Below the pieces are notes generated by a model, which did not search any database, was not told the origin of the DNA, and was given only the letters and a program-made list of their open reading frames with translations. Shown here one piece after another: positions 1-11,655 of a stretch of 64,000 nucleotides of DNA. The DNA is taken from positions 64,693 to 128,692 of the forward strand of contig VWZP01008546.1 in assembly GCA_013396995.1 (NCBI GenBank), given 5' to 3'. The first letter of the stretch is position 1. Every line of letters begins with the position of its first letter. This DNA is from Dicaeum eximium (lineage: Eukaryota; Chordata; Aves; Passeriformes; Dicaeidae). Position numbers and translations under genes: made by a program.

Positions 1-1477
1 TTTGAACATCTGCAAATCAAGTAATAATATTTTGCAAGGCTGAACTATTAAGAGAGATTTTTTCAAGTAGAAGTTTGAAATACTTGAAATTTGTGGTTAT
101 GTAGTCATTTGTTTATTAATCAAGAAGTGTATAGTAAGCACAACATTGCTGATCACTTTAACTGCATAAAGAATATATTTTAGATGAAATTGTGTTATCT
201 CAAATGCATGTTCTAATTCTGAAACCCATATAAAACAATGAAACCATTGGAGGTTTTTTCCATTTCTGCTTTTTGGTGAGTATGTTACATGCATATATAA
301 ATGTATATTTTCTCCCCATATATTCCTGTTCACTTTTGCTCCAAAAGTTAGCATTCAGTATTCATATATAGGATTCTGTAAAAGTAGTTTCTTCAGAGTA
401 TTAACTGACGGGTCTGTAACTTGCACAATTTAATGAAGGTTTTGATTTCCAGTCTATGTAATCTGCTCATTGGACTGGATTCAGTGAAGCCACTGAAAAT
501 TAGAGTCTAATAATAGCAGGGGAATAAAGAGTAATAGCTAGGTTACTCTTAGGTCAGAATTTCTAAAATGGTGCATACTTACATAGCTGGAACCTTGCAC
601 AGATGGAATAGAAAATAGGTGCATAAAATGAAGCACTAAATAGATATCCATGGACTTCATTGACTGGTTGTCACTTTCCTTCTCCATAGTATCATCATTT
701 CACTACATTGTTTTCTTGTGAACTAGTTGTCTGGTGGATAAAAATAGTTGTTTGCATTTGACAATCTGGAATTCTTTTTTAATGTAAACAACTCTAGGAT
801 TTATCTGCCTGTTAAAGAAATAGTTAATATATTGCAATAGATTCTTTTAGAGAAGTATTTGAACACAACCAGCGTGTAAATATGAGTTTTGAGTATTTCA
901 AATGCAGTAATTCCCTCTAAGAGAAAAATGCTATTATTTGCAATAATTTTCCTATTTGAAGGGGATATCTCATGGTTAATTGAAGGAGATTTAGGCTTAG
1001 ACCTTCACAAATTGAATGAACTTGGGATTTATTCTGTGTATTCCATGTCAGTCTGGAAACTAGTGTTTGTTTTTGTTGCATACTATAGATTTTAACTGGG
1101 TTTTTTTTTATTTTTAATTTGTAGCATAATTTAAAATGCAGTTTTGGAATTTTTTTTTGTCTTACAAAAACCTAACAGAAAATTCAAAACTATTAATTTG
1201 ATAAATTCTTTGAAAGCAAGAAAAGCCCAACAAAACCAACCAGCAAAGCAAGCTGCTATGCTCCTAATACAAACCACTAGCATTACTCTACTTATAACAG
1301 GGATGTTAGGAAAGAGAAGGATGTGTTTGTGTTTCAGGCAGAAGAGTTTGCTTTGCGGAAGGATTTGTGAGAAGTCAGCTGATCCTTGTTAGCTCTATTG
1401 CAACTGTAACACCCTCTTTTCAGTGTTTTTAGGAACTTTCCAATTATATAATCTTTCTTTTTTCCTACTCTTTACAG
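1..1477 (+). other. CDC14B: CDC14B intron (penultimate part)
   Basis: AT-rich sequence upstream of the acceptor of the next exon. I searched it for the preceding CDC14B exon (acidic tail ending in a Lys/Arg-rich stretch) and did not find it, so that exon lies left of the window. Short reading frames here have no family resemblance. Confidence 0.7.
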
Positions 1478-1594
1478 AGTAACTCTGCAGTCCAGTGTTC
1501 AGAAAAATAAAACCTCTGAACCTAACATTTCTGACAGTACAGGCATTACTAAAAGAACTACCAGGTCTGCTGCAAGAAAAAACAGTTTAAAAAG
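1478..1594 (+). CDS. CDC14B: CDC14B penultimate coding exon
   Basis: 117 nt. A pyrimidine-rich acceptor ends at 1477 and the donor GTGAGA starts at 1595. One base completes the previous codon, then come 38 codons and two spare bases. The encoded segment runs VTLQSSVQKNKTSEP to RKNSLK. The other two frames contain early stops. Confidence 0.93.
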
Positions 1595-4500
1595 GTGAGA
1601 GTTACCCTCTTTACGAATCCTGTAACCGTTTTCTAGGCAATTCCTTTGAGCTGTTGTATCCACTGCTGACAGGAGCTTTGCCATAGTTCAGCTCCTTCTC
1701 CTAGCAATGGAGAGTGAGAAACAATTACATGGTTTGTGTCATGTACTGGGAATACCTGAAACCTTACATCTTAGGTAATTCATTTATGTTGCTCAGTCTT
1801 CCATTTCTTGAGTGAGAATTTCTTATTCCAATTCTTAATATGAGTGAGAATTACTGAAGACAAGGGATTTTGGTAACATGAAAACCCCTTTGCCTGGAGT
1901 AAGAGACGGAAAAATTCCTCACAGCATTAAGTCAAAAACTAATCAGTGCATGAAGCCAAAATTAGGAAGAATTCAATGGACAACTGAAATGCAGTGGTGG
2001 TGGAAAGGTGAAGTGTATAAAATGCATGTGTATACTGGTATGAGGATATTTTTTTACTGAGAGCATGGCTGATAATCTGAACTAAACTTGTTTGGTAAAG
2101 CTTAATGAAATTCTAAATTCTAATGGATTTATGCAAGACTAAAAGTGTCTTTTGGCCCAGAAGCATATATGGCCAGGCTACTGCTATGTATCTTTGTACA
2201 TGTATATAATCACCCCTCTGTGGCAATTCTCCAGGTCATTATAAAAGATGAGCCCGAGAGCACAGTTTAAAACAATACCCACACAATTTCCATTGTTTAC
2301 AATTTACTGGAATTTGTCTTAAACTCCTAGTGAAAAGCTTTCAAATAGGTCTGTCAGGTGCTGAAGAGATTTTGACTGGAAAGAGTAAAAGATGGCAGAT
2401 AACTACTTCCTATGTTATGTGGCTTGCTTTATAAATATCACTGAAAATTTAAGTTGTTTAGCAGCTTTTTCCTCAGAGATCTTCTTTCTCTTTCTTCATC
2501 CTGTTACCTTGAAGGTAATGAAGTTATGAAAAATTTGCTGTGTTAGTCAGTGGAAATAGTCAGTAGAATGTAGTAAATTCTATTCAGAGAATTTTTAGTT
2601 GTGACTTTCTTTTGATTTATTGAACAACATATTAAAAAATAATATCTTTTTCATGAAACATGTATTTTACTAAAAATCAGTAGTATTTTTACAGGCTTTC
2701 CTTTTAGTTGGTTGGGTTTTTTTCTCCATTTTGCCTAATTTTTACCATGTCAGTTTTGATCCAAATAGAATTGATCAGATTCTGCCTGCTGGTTTTATTC
2801 TTCATGCCTCTCCCAGTTTTAACCTAACCTGCTTGCAACACTTTGTAGCTGCATTCATGTATGTGTGTAATCTGAAGAGAGACTTTCAGTTCCTGGACAG
2901 CACTTCTCCAAGCTGACCTTTGTATTGTGTGAGATGTGAATACCTAACCTTAGGAGAAAACAGCATCCCTAAAATAGAGGTTCACAGAAGATTTCAGTAA
3001 TTTCGTAAGAAGTCCTTTAGGTGTATGGCCAGATGTATGACTCTGAAGGTCAAGGACCAGGTTAATCTCAAACTTCATAAACTACGTCCTTCATATTTTA
3101 ATGGACTTCTAAACCTTCTACCCCAAATGCTTCACCATATACTGTTTCTTTTTTTCTACCTTTGGAGGTCTAAGAAGTTCAGTTACTTTTATATTTCCAT
3201 CCAATAATCAAATTTGTTCTTGTTCTGTCATAGTTATGGAGTTCTTAATTGTTTTATAATCTGAGAGGGCTAATTGGGTGCTGGTCCCTCTGAAGGGTGT
3301 TTTGGTATGATCATATCATTTAATGGATTTAGAATGCAGTACCTTGATGTTAGTCTTGTAGGTGTCCTTTTTTTTTTTCCTGTAGCATTTAAAAAAGTAT
3401 CAGTCTTTCTTTAAGCATGCCTTTTCATTTAAGTTCAATTTCTTGAAGTATGAGCAGTTTGCATTACCTCATAATGCTCAGATTCACTGAACTTAATCCA
3501 GATCAAATGGATTGCAGGATAGAAAATAATTATTTCTACAATATTGACATCCTGCCCTAACCAACATTTGTCTTTGTCAAGATTTAGTTTACTTCACTGA
3601 ACTTGACTGACATTACTGTGTATCCTTATTCTTTCATTTTCTTTCTGATACATTCCATCTTGCACCATTTTTACATCAATCTCATTTACTGCTTTATGTC
3701 ACTTAAGTCAATTCTTTCTGTATGTGAATCACACCTGTGACCCATCCTAATGCAGTACAATCTGCAGAGCTAGGGAATTAATTTGTCATTTCATCCTTCA
3801 GACTGTTGGAGACACTACCATGGATTTTCTCCAGAATGATTTTTCAGCCAAAACAGCTATTTACAACAAAAACACTATTCTGGCTTTTTAAAGAAAACGT
3901 AGGGAATTTCAATTCTATCTATAACACTCACTGCATTTCCTTTGAGGAACATCTTTAGATGTCAGCTGCCTTCTATGAAAGAAAGTACTGATGGACATAA
4001 CACATATCTTGTGATTCAAATAATACTGGTTTTGAACTGCAGGAAATCACATTGCTAGCCTGTAACCCAGTATTTCTCTGTGAATGTGCTTATTTCTCCA
4101 GTTAAGACATCCTCCTTGTAAATTTGCCAGTTACCGAGAAGTTCATGTCTGTATTTTAACAAGGTGCATACTTCACATCCAAACCAACTGAATCATACTA
4201 AGACACAAGTTAAACAGTCTTTTCCATGTTGCTACACAGAACAGAATTAAAATTAAATTTATAGTAGTTGATTAGAAATTAAATCTTAAGTGGTAAAGGC
4301 ATTTTGATGGGTAGAGTGCTTAAGGGAATGCAGGTAAAGTTATTACAAAAATTATAATGGGGAGTATAGGGGAAAAAGTATGAAAACTATATAGAGGAAT
4401 ATCACAAAAGAAAAATCTCATATGCCTTTGCTTGGCCAGGTATTACAAAGCAGCCTTCTACACACTTGTTCAAATACTAAAAACTACCTGCAGCTTGTCA

Positions 4501-4920
4501 GAACTTTTCTATATGTAATCTAAACCTAGCTTAAAAAAAACATTTATGTTTCTGTCCTATTCTTCCTACTTTTCCTATGGTCTGATACCTCAGAGGGAGA
4601 AAAAGAAAAGGAATGCTTTACACAAATGTGCTTAATTAAATTATGGTATTTTGAATCCCCTTTTGCATTTCTGTATGGAACAGAATTTTCTTCGTATTGT
4701 CTGTGATCAGACCAGTCTCTGAATTCTTGATAATCAGTATTGCTGTATTATTAAATGCAGTGGCTTTTACTTTTTGTTTTTCTTTGAAGTACCATTTGCT
4801 CATTTTACCTTGCCAGAAATGCATGCTTGAATGACATACTGAGTAATCTTTAACTTTTTCCCTCAAATGTTTTATTTCAACAGCCAATCCGTCACAAAGA
4901 CTAGAACAGTATTGCGTTGA
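1478..4920 (+). CDS. CDC14B: CDC14B, dual-specificity phosphatase CDC14B, 3' end (partial)
   Basis: CDC14B is a proline-directed Ser/Thr phosphatase of the dual-specificity family, nuclear/nucleolar, which opposes CDK phosphorylation and acts in DNA-damage and cell-cycle control. Two coding exons are visible: 1478-1594 and 4884-4920, stop TGA at 4918-4920. Joined (2 nt of a Ser codon from the first exon plus 1 nt from the second) they give the last ~51 residues. The stretch TSEPNIS..GITKRTTRSA and the terminus KTRTVLR match the vertebrate CDC14B C-terminal tail as I remember it. The tail is basic and disordered. The catalytic domain with the Cys-x5-Arg loop is encoded to the left, outside the window. 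Both exons have canonical acceptors, and the first has a GTGAGA donor. The gene is convergent with HABP4, as in human. CDC14A is the main alternative, but neighbouring HABP4 and the exact tail favour CDC14B. Confidence 0.93.
1595..4883 (+). other. CDC14B: CDC14B last intron
   Basis: 3.3-kb AT-rich intron bounded by GTGAGA and a TTTCAACAG acceptor. No repeat family or exon recognised. The short open frames at 2731-2916 and 3025-3207 have no support. Confidence 0.8.
4884..4920 (+). CDS. CDC14B: CDC14B terminal coding exon
   Basis: Only 37 coding nt: one base finishing a Ser codon, 11 codons (QSVTKTRTVLR) and TGA. This is homologous to the SLSISRTKTVLR-type terminus of mammalian CDC14B. It is too short for ORF calling and was found by phase matching. 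Confidence 0.92.
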
Positions 4921-5085
4921 ATTTCGAATAAGCCACCAGTGTTGAAGAGGATATTCAGGAGTGAAGGGGATATAGAGGGGACTTGATGCAATTCAAGGAA
5001 GATCACTTTGGCTCTATTTTTCAGTAAAAAATGAAATAGAACAATATCTTTCTTACTTGTAGAATAAAATGAACTGTCAACATGT
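4921..5085 (+). other. CDC14B: CDC14B 3' UTR (minimum extent)
   Basis: Follows the stop codon. The first AATAAA on + is at 5063-5068. Further AATAAA hexamers at 6510-6515 and 6964-6969 could serve longer isoforms. The true end cannot be settled from sequence alone. Confidence 0.5.
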
Positions 5086-6649
5086 TTGGTAGACTTTTTC
5101 TACCGTGCTAACACTTTCTCAAAACCAACAAAATCTACATACATTCAGACTCAGGTGTAAATATTTAAGCTCTCTATTATAAAGAGGGCTTGCTAGTATG
5201 TATGATGCATGTGTACGAATTGTGATGGCAATCACTTAGCTGCTGACCACCAGATGGTGGGAGCTTTTAAGTATATAACTCTGTGTTGTGCATTCAGACT
5301 GGACTGAAGTCTTCACTTGAGTCTGAGAATCAACCACAAAAGCTTTTTTTTTCTAATAGTATTGGTACTCTCCTGTGTTGATTGGCTGTTCTTACTTTGT
5401 ATGAAGTTTTTTATGAAGCTGCCGTATTAAGTACACAATGTAACTTGTCCACCAAAGAGTGCTTTATTGTCAAAGGTTGTGTGGTTTATTTAGGAAAAAC
5501 TAATTGTAAGTGATTAACTTGTTTTTAATCATGACAGCTTTTTAGTTGTTCACAACCAATTGCTCTTGGAACTAGTTATAACTGCTTTAAATCTGGTATG
5601 ATTTTAAAGGGGAGGAAAAACACTACCATTTAAAGCAGTGCTGTCATATTGAAATGTCATTACTGTTTCATCACTGAAACATTACTGTTTCTTTTCCTAT
5701 CAAATCCTTTAGGTGAAACTTTAAATTACCATATCTGAAAGGTAAGAATCCCCCCTAGATTTCATTGGTGCTCTTGGTAACACATGGACAGTGCTGGTTT
5801 TTAGCTTTGGGACACTTAATGAATGCAGCACACAAAAGAAGGGAAAATAATGGTGCCATACAGCTGAGGTAGTAGAATTCAGGACCAGGTAAAAATTTTG
5901 ACACCTAACACTTTAAGAACTACAATTTATCTGTGTTAAAAAGCTGTGTCATTTTTAGAGGAATCTGCTTGAGACTGAAATTTTCATCCCCTACTGGACT
6001 ACAGTGCATTTTTTCCTATTTTTTACATTATGACATTTCAAAACTGATGTACCCTTGTCCACCAGCTGATGGTTATAGCTGCATATCCCTCAGATGAGGG
6101 CTGTTACCATATAGCCTTAAATATAAATCAGTTATCTGTTGATTTAATGACTCTTACAGTAGAAAGTAGAAGAAATGGAGAAATCTGAAATGTTAGTAAT
6201 GGTATAACTTAAGTTTTGAAAGATGCAGATTACCTCTGTGAGAGAGGGAAATTTCAATGAATGTATATGTTCAGTGTCTAGTTTCAATCTACATCCTTTT
6301 GAAGGGAAACCAAGCCTTCTGTTAGGCTGGTAATTTTTGAATGCCAGTATGAATATCACACAGTGGTTTGAAAGCATCTCCTAGCAAAAGAATCATGAAT
6401 TGGAGAGGAAACAGGATGTGAAGTGTAAGTAAGCTTACAGATAACATCCATGTGCTTAGTCAAAATCTGCAAATATGAATACAAATTAAAAAGAAATGGT
6501 TTAATGCAAAATAAAGGACCATTGAAGGCTCAGACTGAAAAATTTTTTTTTTGTTTTTTTCTTAAACTTCCCTTTTCACCCCCTTTTCTTCTAGACAGAA
6601 AGCATCTGAAAGAGAGGTACTGATCTCATCCTGATAAGGCAATTAAAAT

Positions 6650-6828
6650 TCTTGGGGTTTTTATGGGGCGGTTTTGGGTTTTTTTTGGGGCGGGGGGGGG
6701 ATGTTATTTGGTTTTTCTGGGGTTGTTTCAGTTTAGTGGTTTTGGGGTTTGGTTTGTTTCATTAGGGTTTTTTAGTGGAAGTTGTGTGGTTTGGGTTGGT
6801 TTTTTTGGTTGGGTGGGCTTTTTAGTAA
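6650..6828 (+). repeat. G/T-rich low-complexity tract
   Basis: About 180 bp almost free of C and A on +, with repeated GGGTTTT, TTTTGGGG and TTGGTTT units and a G run near 6690-6700. The frame that spans it encodes only Gly/Phe/Trp/Val-type low complexity and is not a gene. Confidence 0.8.
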
Positions 6829-9800
6829 GCCATTTGTGCAAAAGCTCATGTACAGGAAACCACAATAGAAGGTCTGTTGTGCAAATATGAATCTGTGCTT
6901 ATTTTTGAACAAAACTCTCATCTTAGAAGGCAAAAGGGATGCAAATAGTGAAGTGAGAAACAGAATAAAGATTTAGTAATATTTACTGTGTTTGGCTTTG
7001 CCCTTCTCTCAGCTGAGCTGCTGCTTTTAGCATCCTTTTTTAAGCTAAAAATTACTGGTCTCTTTCTCACCCCTTCCAAATTCCAAATCAGAATTTGCCT
7101 CATTTAAAGTAACCAGCAGAGTCATTAGCACTTCTAGGTTCATCAGAAGTAAATTTGCATAATGCAAGTGCACGAACAATAGCAACTCTAGCTAAACCAA
7201 AACTGCATGTTTCGCATCAATGTGTTTCAGGATACCCCATCCACCACCCAGTATCTCAGTGAAAACACATAAATGTCAAAGGGATTTTACATCTGAACTT
7301 TCCAAACAGCCTTATATGGAAAATTAACTCATTACCTCATTATGCCCCATCTAATTGTACTGCTTAGTTTGTTACGGATTTTTATTACTTTGTCTAACAT
7401 TTTTAATATACCATACCAAAGGTGTCTTAGGTACAAGAATGAAGAGTAGGTGAGGAAGTTCTTGGTTTCTAAATTTTTTTCTGAATTGTCAGTATTATGT
7501 GCCGAAGTAGAATGTGCATCACCTTTGTACAACAGAGCAGCTGAATGAAGTTATTTCTGCTGTCATCAGTTAGGAGATTTTCCTTAGAAATTCTTTCTGC
7601 TTTCAAATATGTGACAGACGGATTCTTCCTCAATCTCTTAACTCAAAAGATACTACATGCTCAAAAGCTGTTATATCTTAGGTAAAATTGCTTTCCATTA
7701 CAGCATCAAAAAAATTCAGACATTAACCTAGACCTTGTATTTTTGCCCCAATATGACAGTAGAGGAAGCACTGCTGATTTAAAACAGTAAGAGACTGTAG
7801 AAAAAAACCCCAAAACATAAATGTGATGTTCACCTGTTTGTTGCACTGCAGTTTTTATATTAATCATTTGCAGACTGTTATATGTAAACTCATGTACAGG
7901 CTATCAAGGTCTAACTTTCTTGACTAAGCAGTACTGCTCATCCTGATTATTTTTAAACTGTATATTTCTAATCATATTTTTTTAACTTGGATTGACAGAA
8001 TGAAAGTTTATTTTGCTGAAGGTATTTTTAAGATAAAGCTTCATAGTATCTTGTATATTAATTAGTTCAATATGCATTTGTGTGTCATTTGAAAATACTG
8101 CAGATTGCATTTGATTTTATACGAAATACTGAATATTGAGAAGTGTAAACATGAAATGTGTAAAATTAAAAGTAAACAGAAGGGTTTTTTCTGTTTTATT
8201 TCAAGTATGATCACAAGGCAATCATATCTATACCAGACTGACTCATATGTGCACTGAAAAAACACAACACACTCAGCTGCCTGAAAATCTTTAATTAAAG
8301 CAGATTCTTAAAATACATATTTTTAAAATTTCAAAAATAGAGACTTTCTGGCTCTACATTTCCAGGAACTCACATTGGAAAACAATACCTGTATTTGAAT
8401 TGTTGGGATACTGTTACACAGTGAAGAAAACACAGTAAGACTGATCAATGGGGTTTTAGTTATTATTTCTCCTTCCTCTATGATTATACAGTATTAATTT
8501 TTAGAAACAGGCATTATCTTAAATACTATATACTTTGATACTTACCATGACAATGAAGACTTCCCAAAATAATTAAATTTTTAGGAACACTGATTTTTGC
8601 ACAAGCATTGGTGATGGCCTAGCTTAGCCTTTCAGAAAAATACCCAACAGCAAATAGTGACCAACTGAAATACTTCTTATCGCCCTTACCTATATTAGTA
8701 AATGCAGAATTTGCACACAGCAAGCAGAGCCTGTTTGACCAGCAAGTAAACTTCTGCTTGCCTCCAAGATAGTTTTATAGTTCAAAAATCTGTGTTCTTC
8801 CATTGTAAGGTGACCCTTTCCAAACTTATATGAATTTTAAGCACCTTTTCCTGACAAACAAGCTGCCTGATGAAGAGTGAATGGTGATTTTGCCTTGGAG
8901 AACACCAATTTATGCATGGGATGACCACAGGAAAACACAGTTAAGCCCCATCACATCATTAGCAATTTAAGGAGTACTGGCACTGGGCAGGGGACAGCAG
9001 AGGACTAAAAGAATCCCACTTTCTCTTTGGGAGAGCTGAACAGTGGCCCAAGACAATTCCATTGAGAAGTTAATACACTGCACGAATAACCTGTTCACAT
9101 TAGTTCTGAGTAACTTCCATTTGGGTCTATTTCGCCTCCTTTGCATTGTAGTTTCTACATTGCTTACATAGGAGACAAAAACATGCTAAAGCAAAAGGAT
9201 GCCCTGTTATACATGAAATATGAGCCTGGTTTCAGAGATAAACAGTGCTTTAAACCTATCTCACTATGGGTTGAGGAAAAGATGTTTTTTACTTGCACTT
9301 CTGGTTTTGGGGTTGGTGACTGACTAGTAAGTCCTAAATATGGAATTAAGCCGAGAGAATATAAAAGGATGATATGCTTTGGAAGCTCAGGGAGTGATGA
9401 ACCAGAGCAGTTGCTAAGATGACTTTATCTCAACTCAAAGGGAACATGGGGTGGGCCTTTGTTTTGGAGAAATGGCTATCAGAGTTTGAGTGGATCAACC
9501 AGTACTTCTTTAGCAAGAATGAAGACCAGGCCAGCATGGGGAGAATGAATACACAGAAATAAAAGCCAGACAACTGCCATAAGAATTTGAAAGAGAGCAA
9601 TGGGCTTCAGCTGATCAACCCTCCCATACCTTGTTTACACCTGAGGACACCTGACATGGTAACAGTGAGGATGCATTTCAGGTAAAGGGACTCATATTGG
9701 TATTGTGATTGATCTGTGTACTGAAGCTGCTGTGTTAATTATGTTTTTGTGTTTTCAGTATACTTTACATCACTCTAAACTGGGAATGCCATGTTATGTG

Positions 9801-11608
9801 AATTGTCAAGTAAGTAAATCTGGTATTAAACGTGACACCCTCCATTCATGGGATATTTCCAAGAGCCTTGTCAAGTGTTGGATTGTCACAAAGGGGCTGG
9901 AAGAAGGCACCTGGAAAGTCCGTCCTTTAAACAGCTCCATTCCTGGTCGTCCATGTCCTCTCTATCAAAGTGTGTCCTAGTTCTCAAGACTGATAAAGAG
10001 TGCAGACAGGCCAAGCAGTCACTGGTGGTTTTGACCCCTCAAATTAGCATGTGGTGGCCCTGCTGCATAAAAGCACAGCAGCAGATGAAAAGCTCTGTGT
10101 CACTAGCACCTCCAACTCCCAGCTCTTCCAACCATGCCAGTTGCTGCATCTCAGTTACAGAACTAACAGGATAAAGTAGCAAAGCCCAAACTCCTTGTAC
10201 CCTGGCACCACAATGGGAACAGACCCTTGAATCAGCTATTACTAATGCAAAAAAATCCAAAGTGAGAGTGATGCCAATAGCAGGAGGATTGTTCAAACAT
10301 CACTTCTTACCCTTGTGAGCTTGCTTTTGCCTCTGTCAGTGCTTTGATGCCATTCTTTTAAGATGGCAGAATAATTCCATTGTTTTCTACCCAGTGGAAG
10401 GGCTCAACCTCCTCATTATCCCTTCTTCAAACAGCTTTCCTCTAGACCTCCTTGTATTTCTTCCTCAGTTCATGTTCTGCTATTACTAGATTGATCTTTT
10501 ACTGTTCTTCCCAAAATGTCATGTTCACTGGACTGAATCTCTAGTCAGTACTTAAAACACATGATATTGGTCCTGCTTTCATGCTTCTAGGTGCTTTTTG
10601 TCCATCTCTTTACACCAGCATGATACCTATTTTAAAGCGAGCTACTGTTTAATGCTGATTCTTTTGAGTTCTAACTCTTCCTTGCACTGATCAGACCTTT
10701 CCAGCCTCTGGTCTTCTTTCACTCTCGTGGCAGCTTCACTGGGTTTTACTTCTAACACAATAGCTTCTAAGGTTCCAAGTCTTCCAGGTCTTTGCTAGAG
10801 CTAGCAAAACTCTGAAAAGAAGCACTCAATCTATAAACAACAGAAATATAACCAAACAACTAACAAGTATAGACTTCCTGGATCAGAGTACTTCAGCTTA
10901 TTATTCTGGCATGAGAAAAAAAATTTGTACCTTGCTGTTATTATGTTTTAGCAGAACTACCCTGCTGATTCAATTACAGTACACAAAATTCAGTATCTTT
11001 CATTCAAACTACTGTACAAATCTCAACAGAGGAACTACTATTGCTAAAAGCAAGCAACAGATTATTGAGTCCTGCTAACTAGCTGTAAAATATTGTAGAG
11101 ACAACAGAACACAGATTATAAATAGTCACACAGGTTAGTTTTACTAGTAACTAGTTTAGTCACCTAAACAGGGAAAGCATAAACTTTATTCAGTGTATTT
11201 AGGACTAGTTCATCTCCAACATAACGGTCATTAAATGTGATGCAGTATCTGAGGCTCTGCTGAAGACATATCTATCTGCATAGCTATCTATTTGTATCAT
11301 AAATTCAAAAAGGCATTTGTTTTCAGACAAAATGCTGATGAAGATACCTATTTCAAGTTAAATTCTAAGCAACACAGCTGAAGTGTAACAGTTGTTACTT
11401 CTTCCAAAGACTGAAGGCTGCCCTCTTCCAAGCACAAACTGTTCAGTACTTGTTCAGCATATGCTAGTCAAAGAGAAAAAGCTCTGATTTCATGCCCAGT
11501 ATTCAGTGATTGAAATGTACTTTTTTTGCAAAGATAATCATGTTTCACATTCAATTATTAATCCACTGATAATGGGTCAGCATTGCATTACTTCCAACAC
11601 TGCATATA

Positions 11609-11655
11609 TGTATGTGTGTGTGTATATATATATATGCATATATACACATATATAT
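11609..11655. repeat. TG/TA dinucleotide microsatellite
   Basis: Imperfect run of TATGTGTG, then TATATATA, then CATATATACACATATATAT. The right half is largely self-complementary. Confidence 0.85.

Noticed and set aside
6663..6890. Gly/Phe/Trp-rich frame on +
   Set aside because: Translation of the G/T low-complexity tract.
9705..10296. Overlapping frames of 85-108 codons in the convergent interval
   Set aside because: No recognisable domain on either strand and no splice context; possibly an old repeat I could not name.
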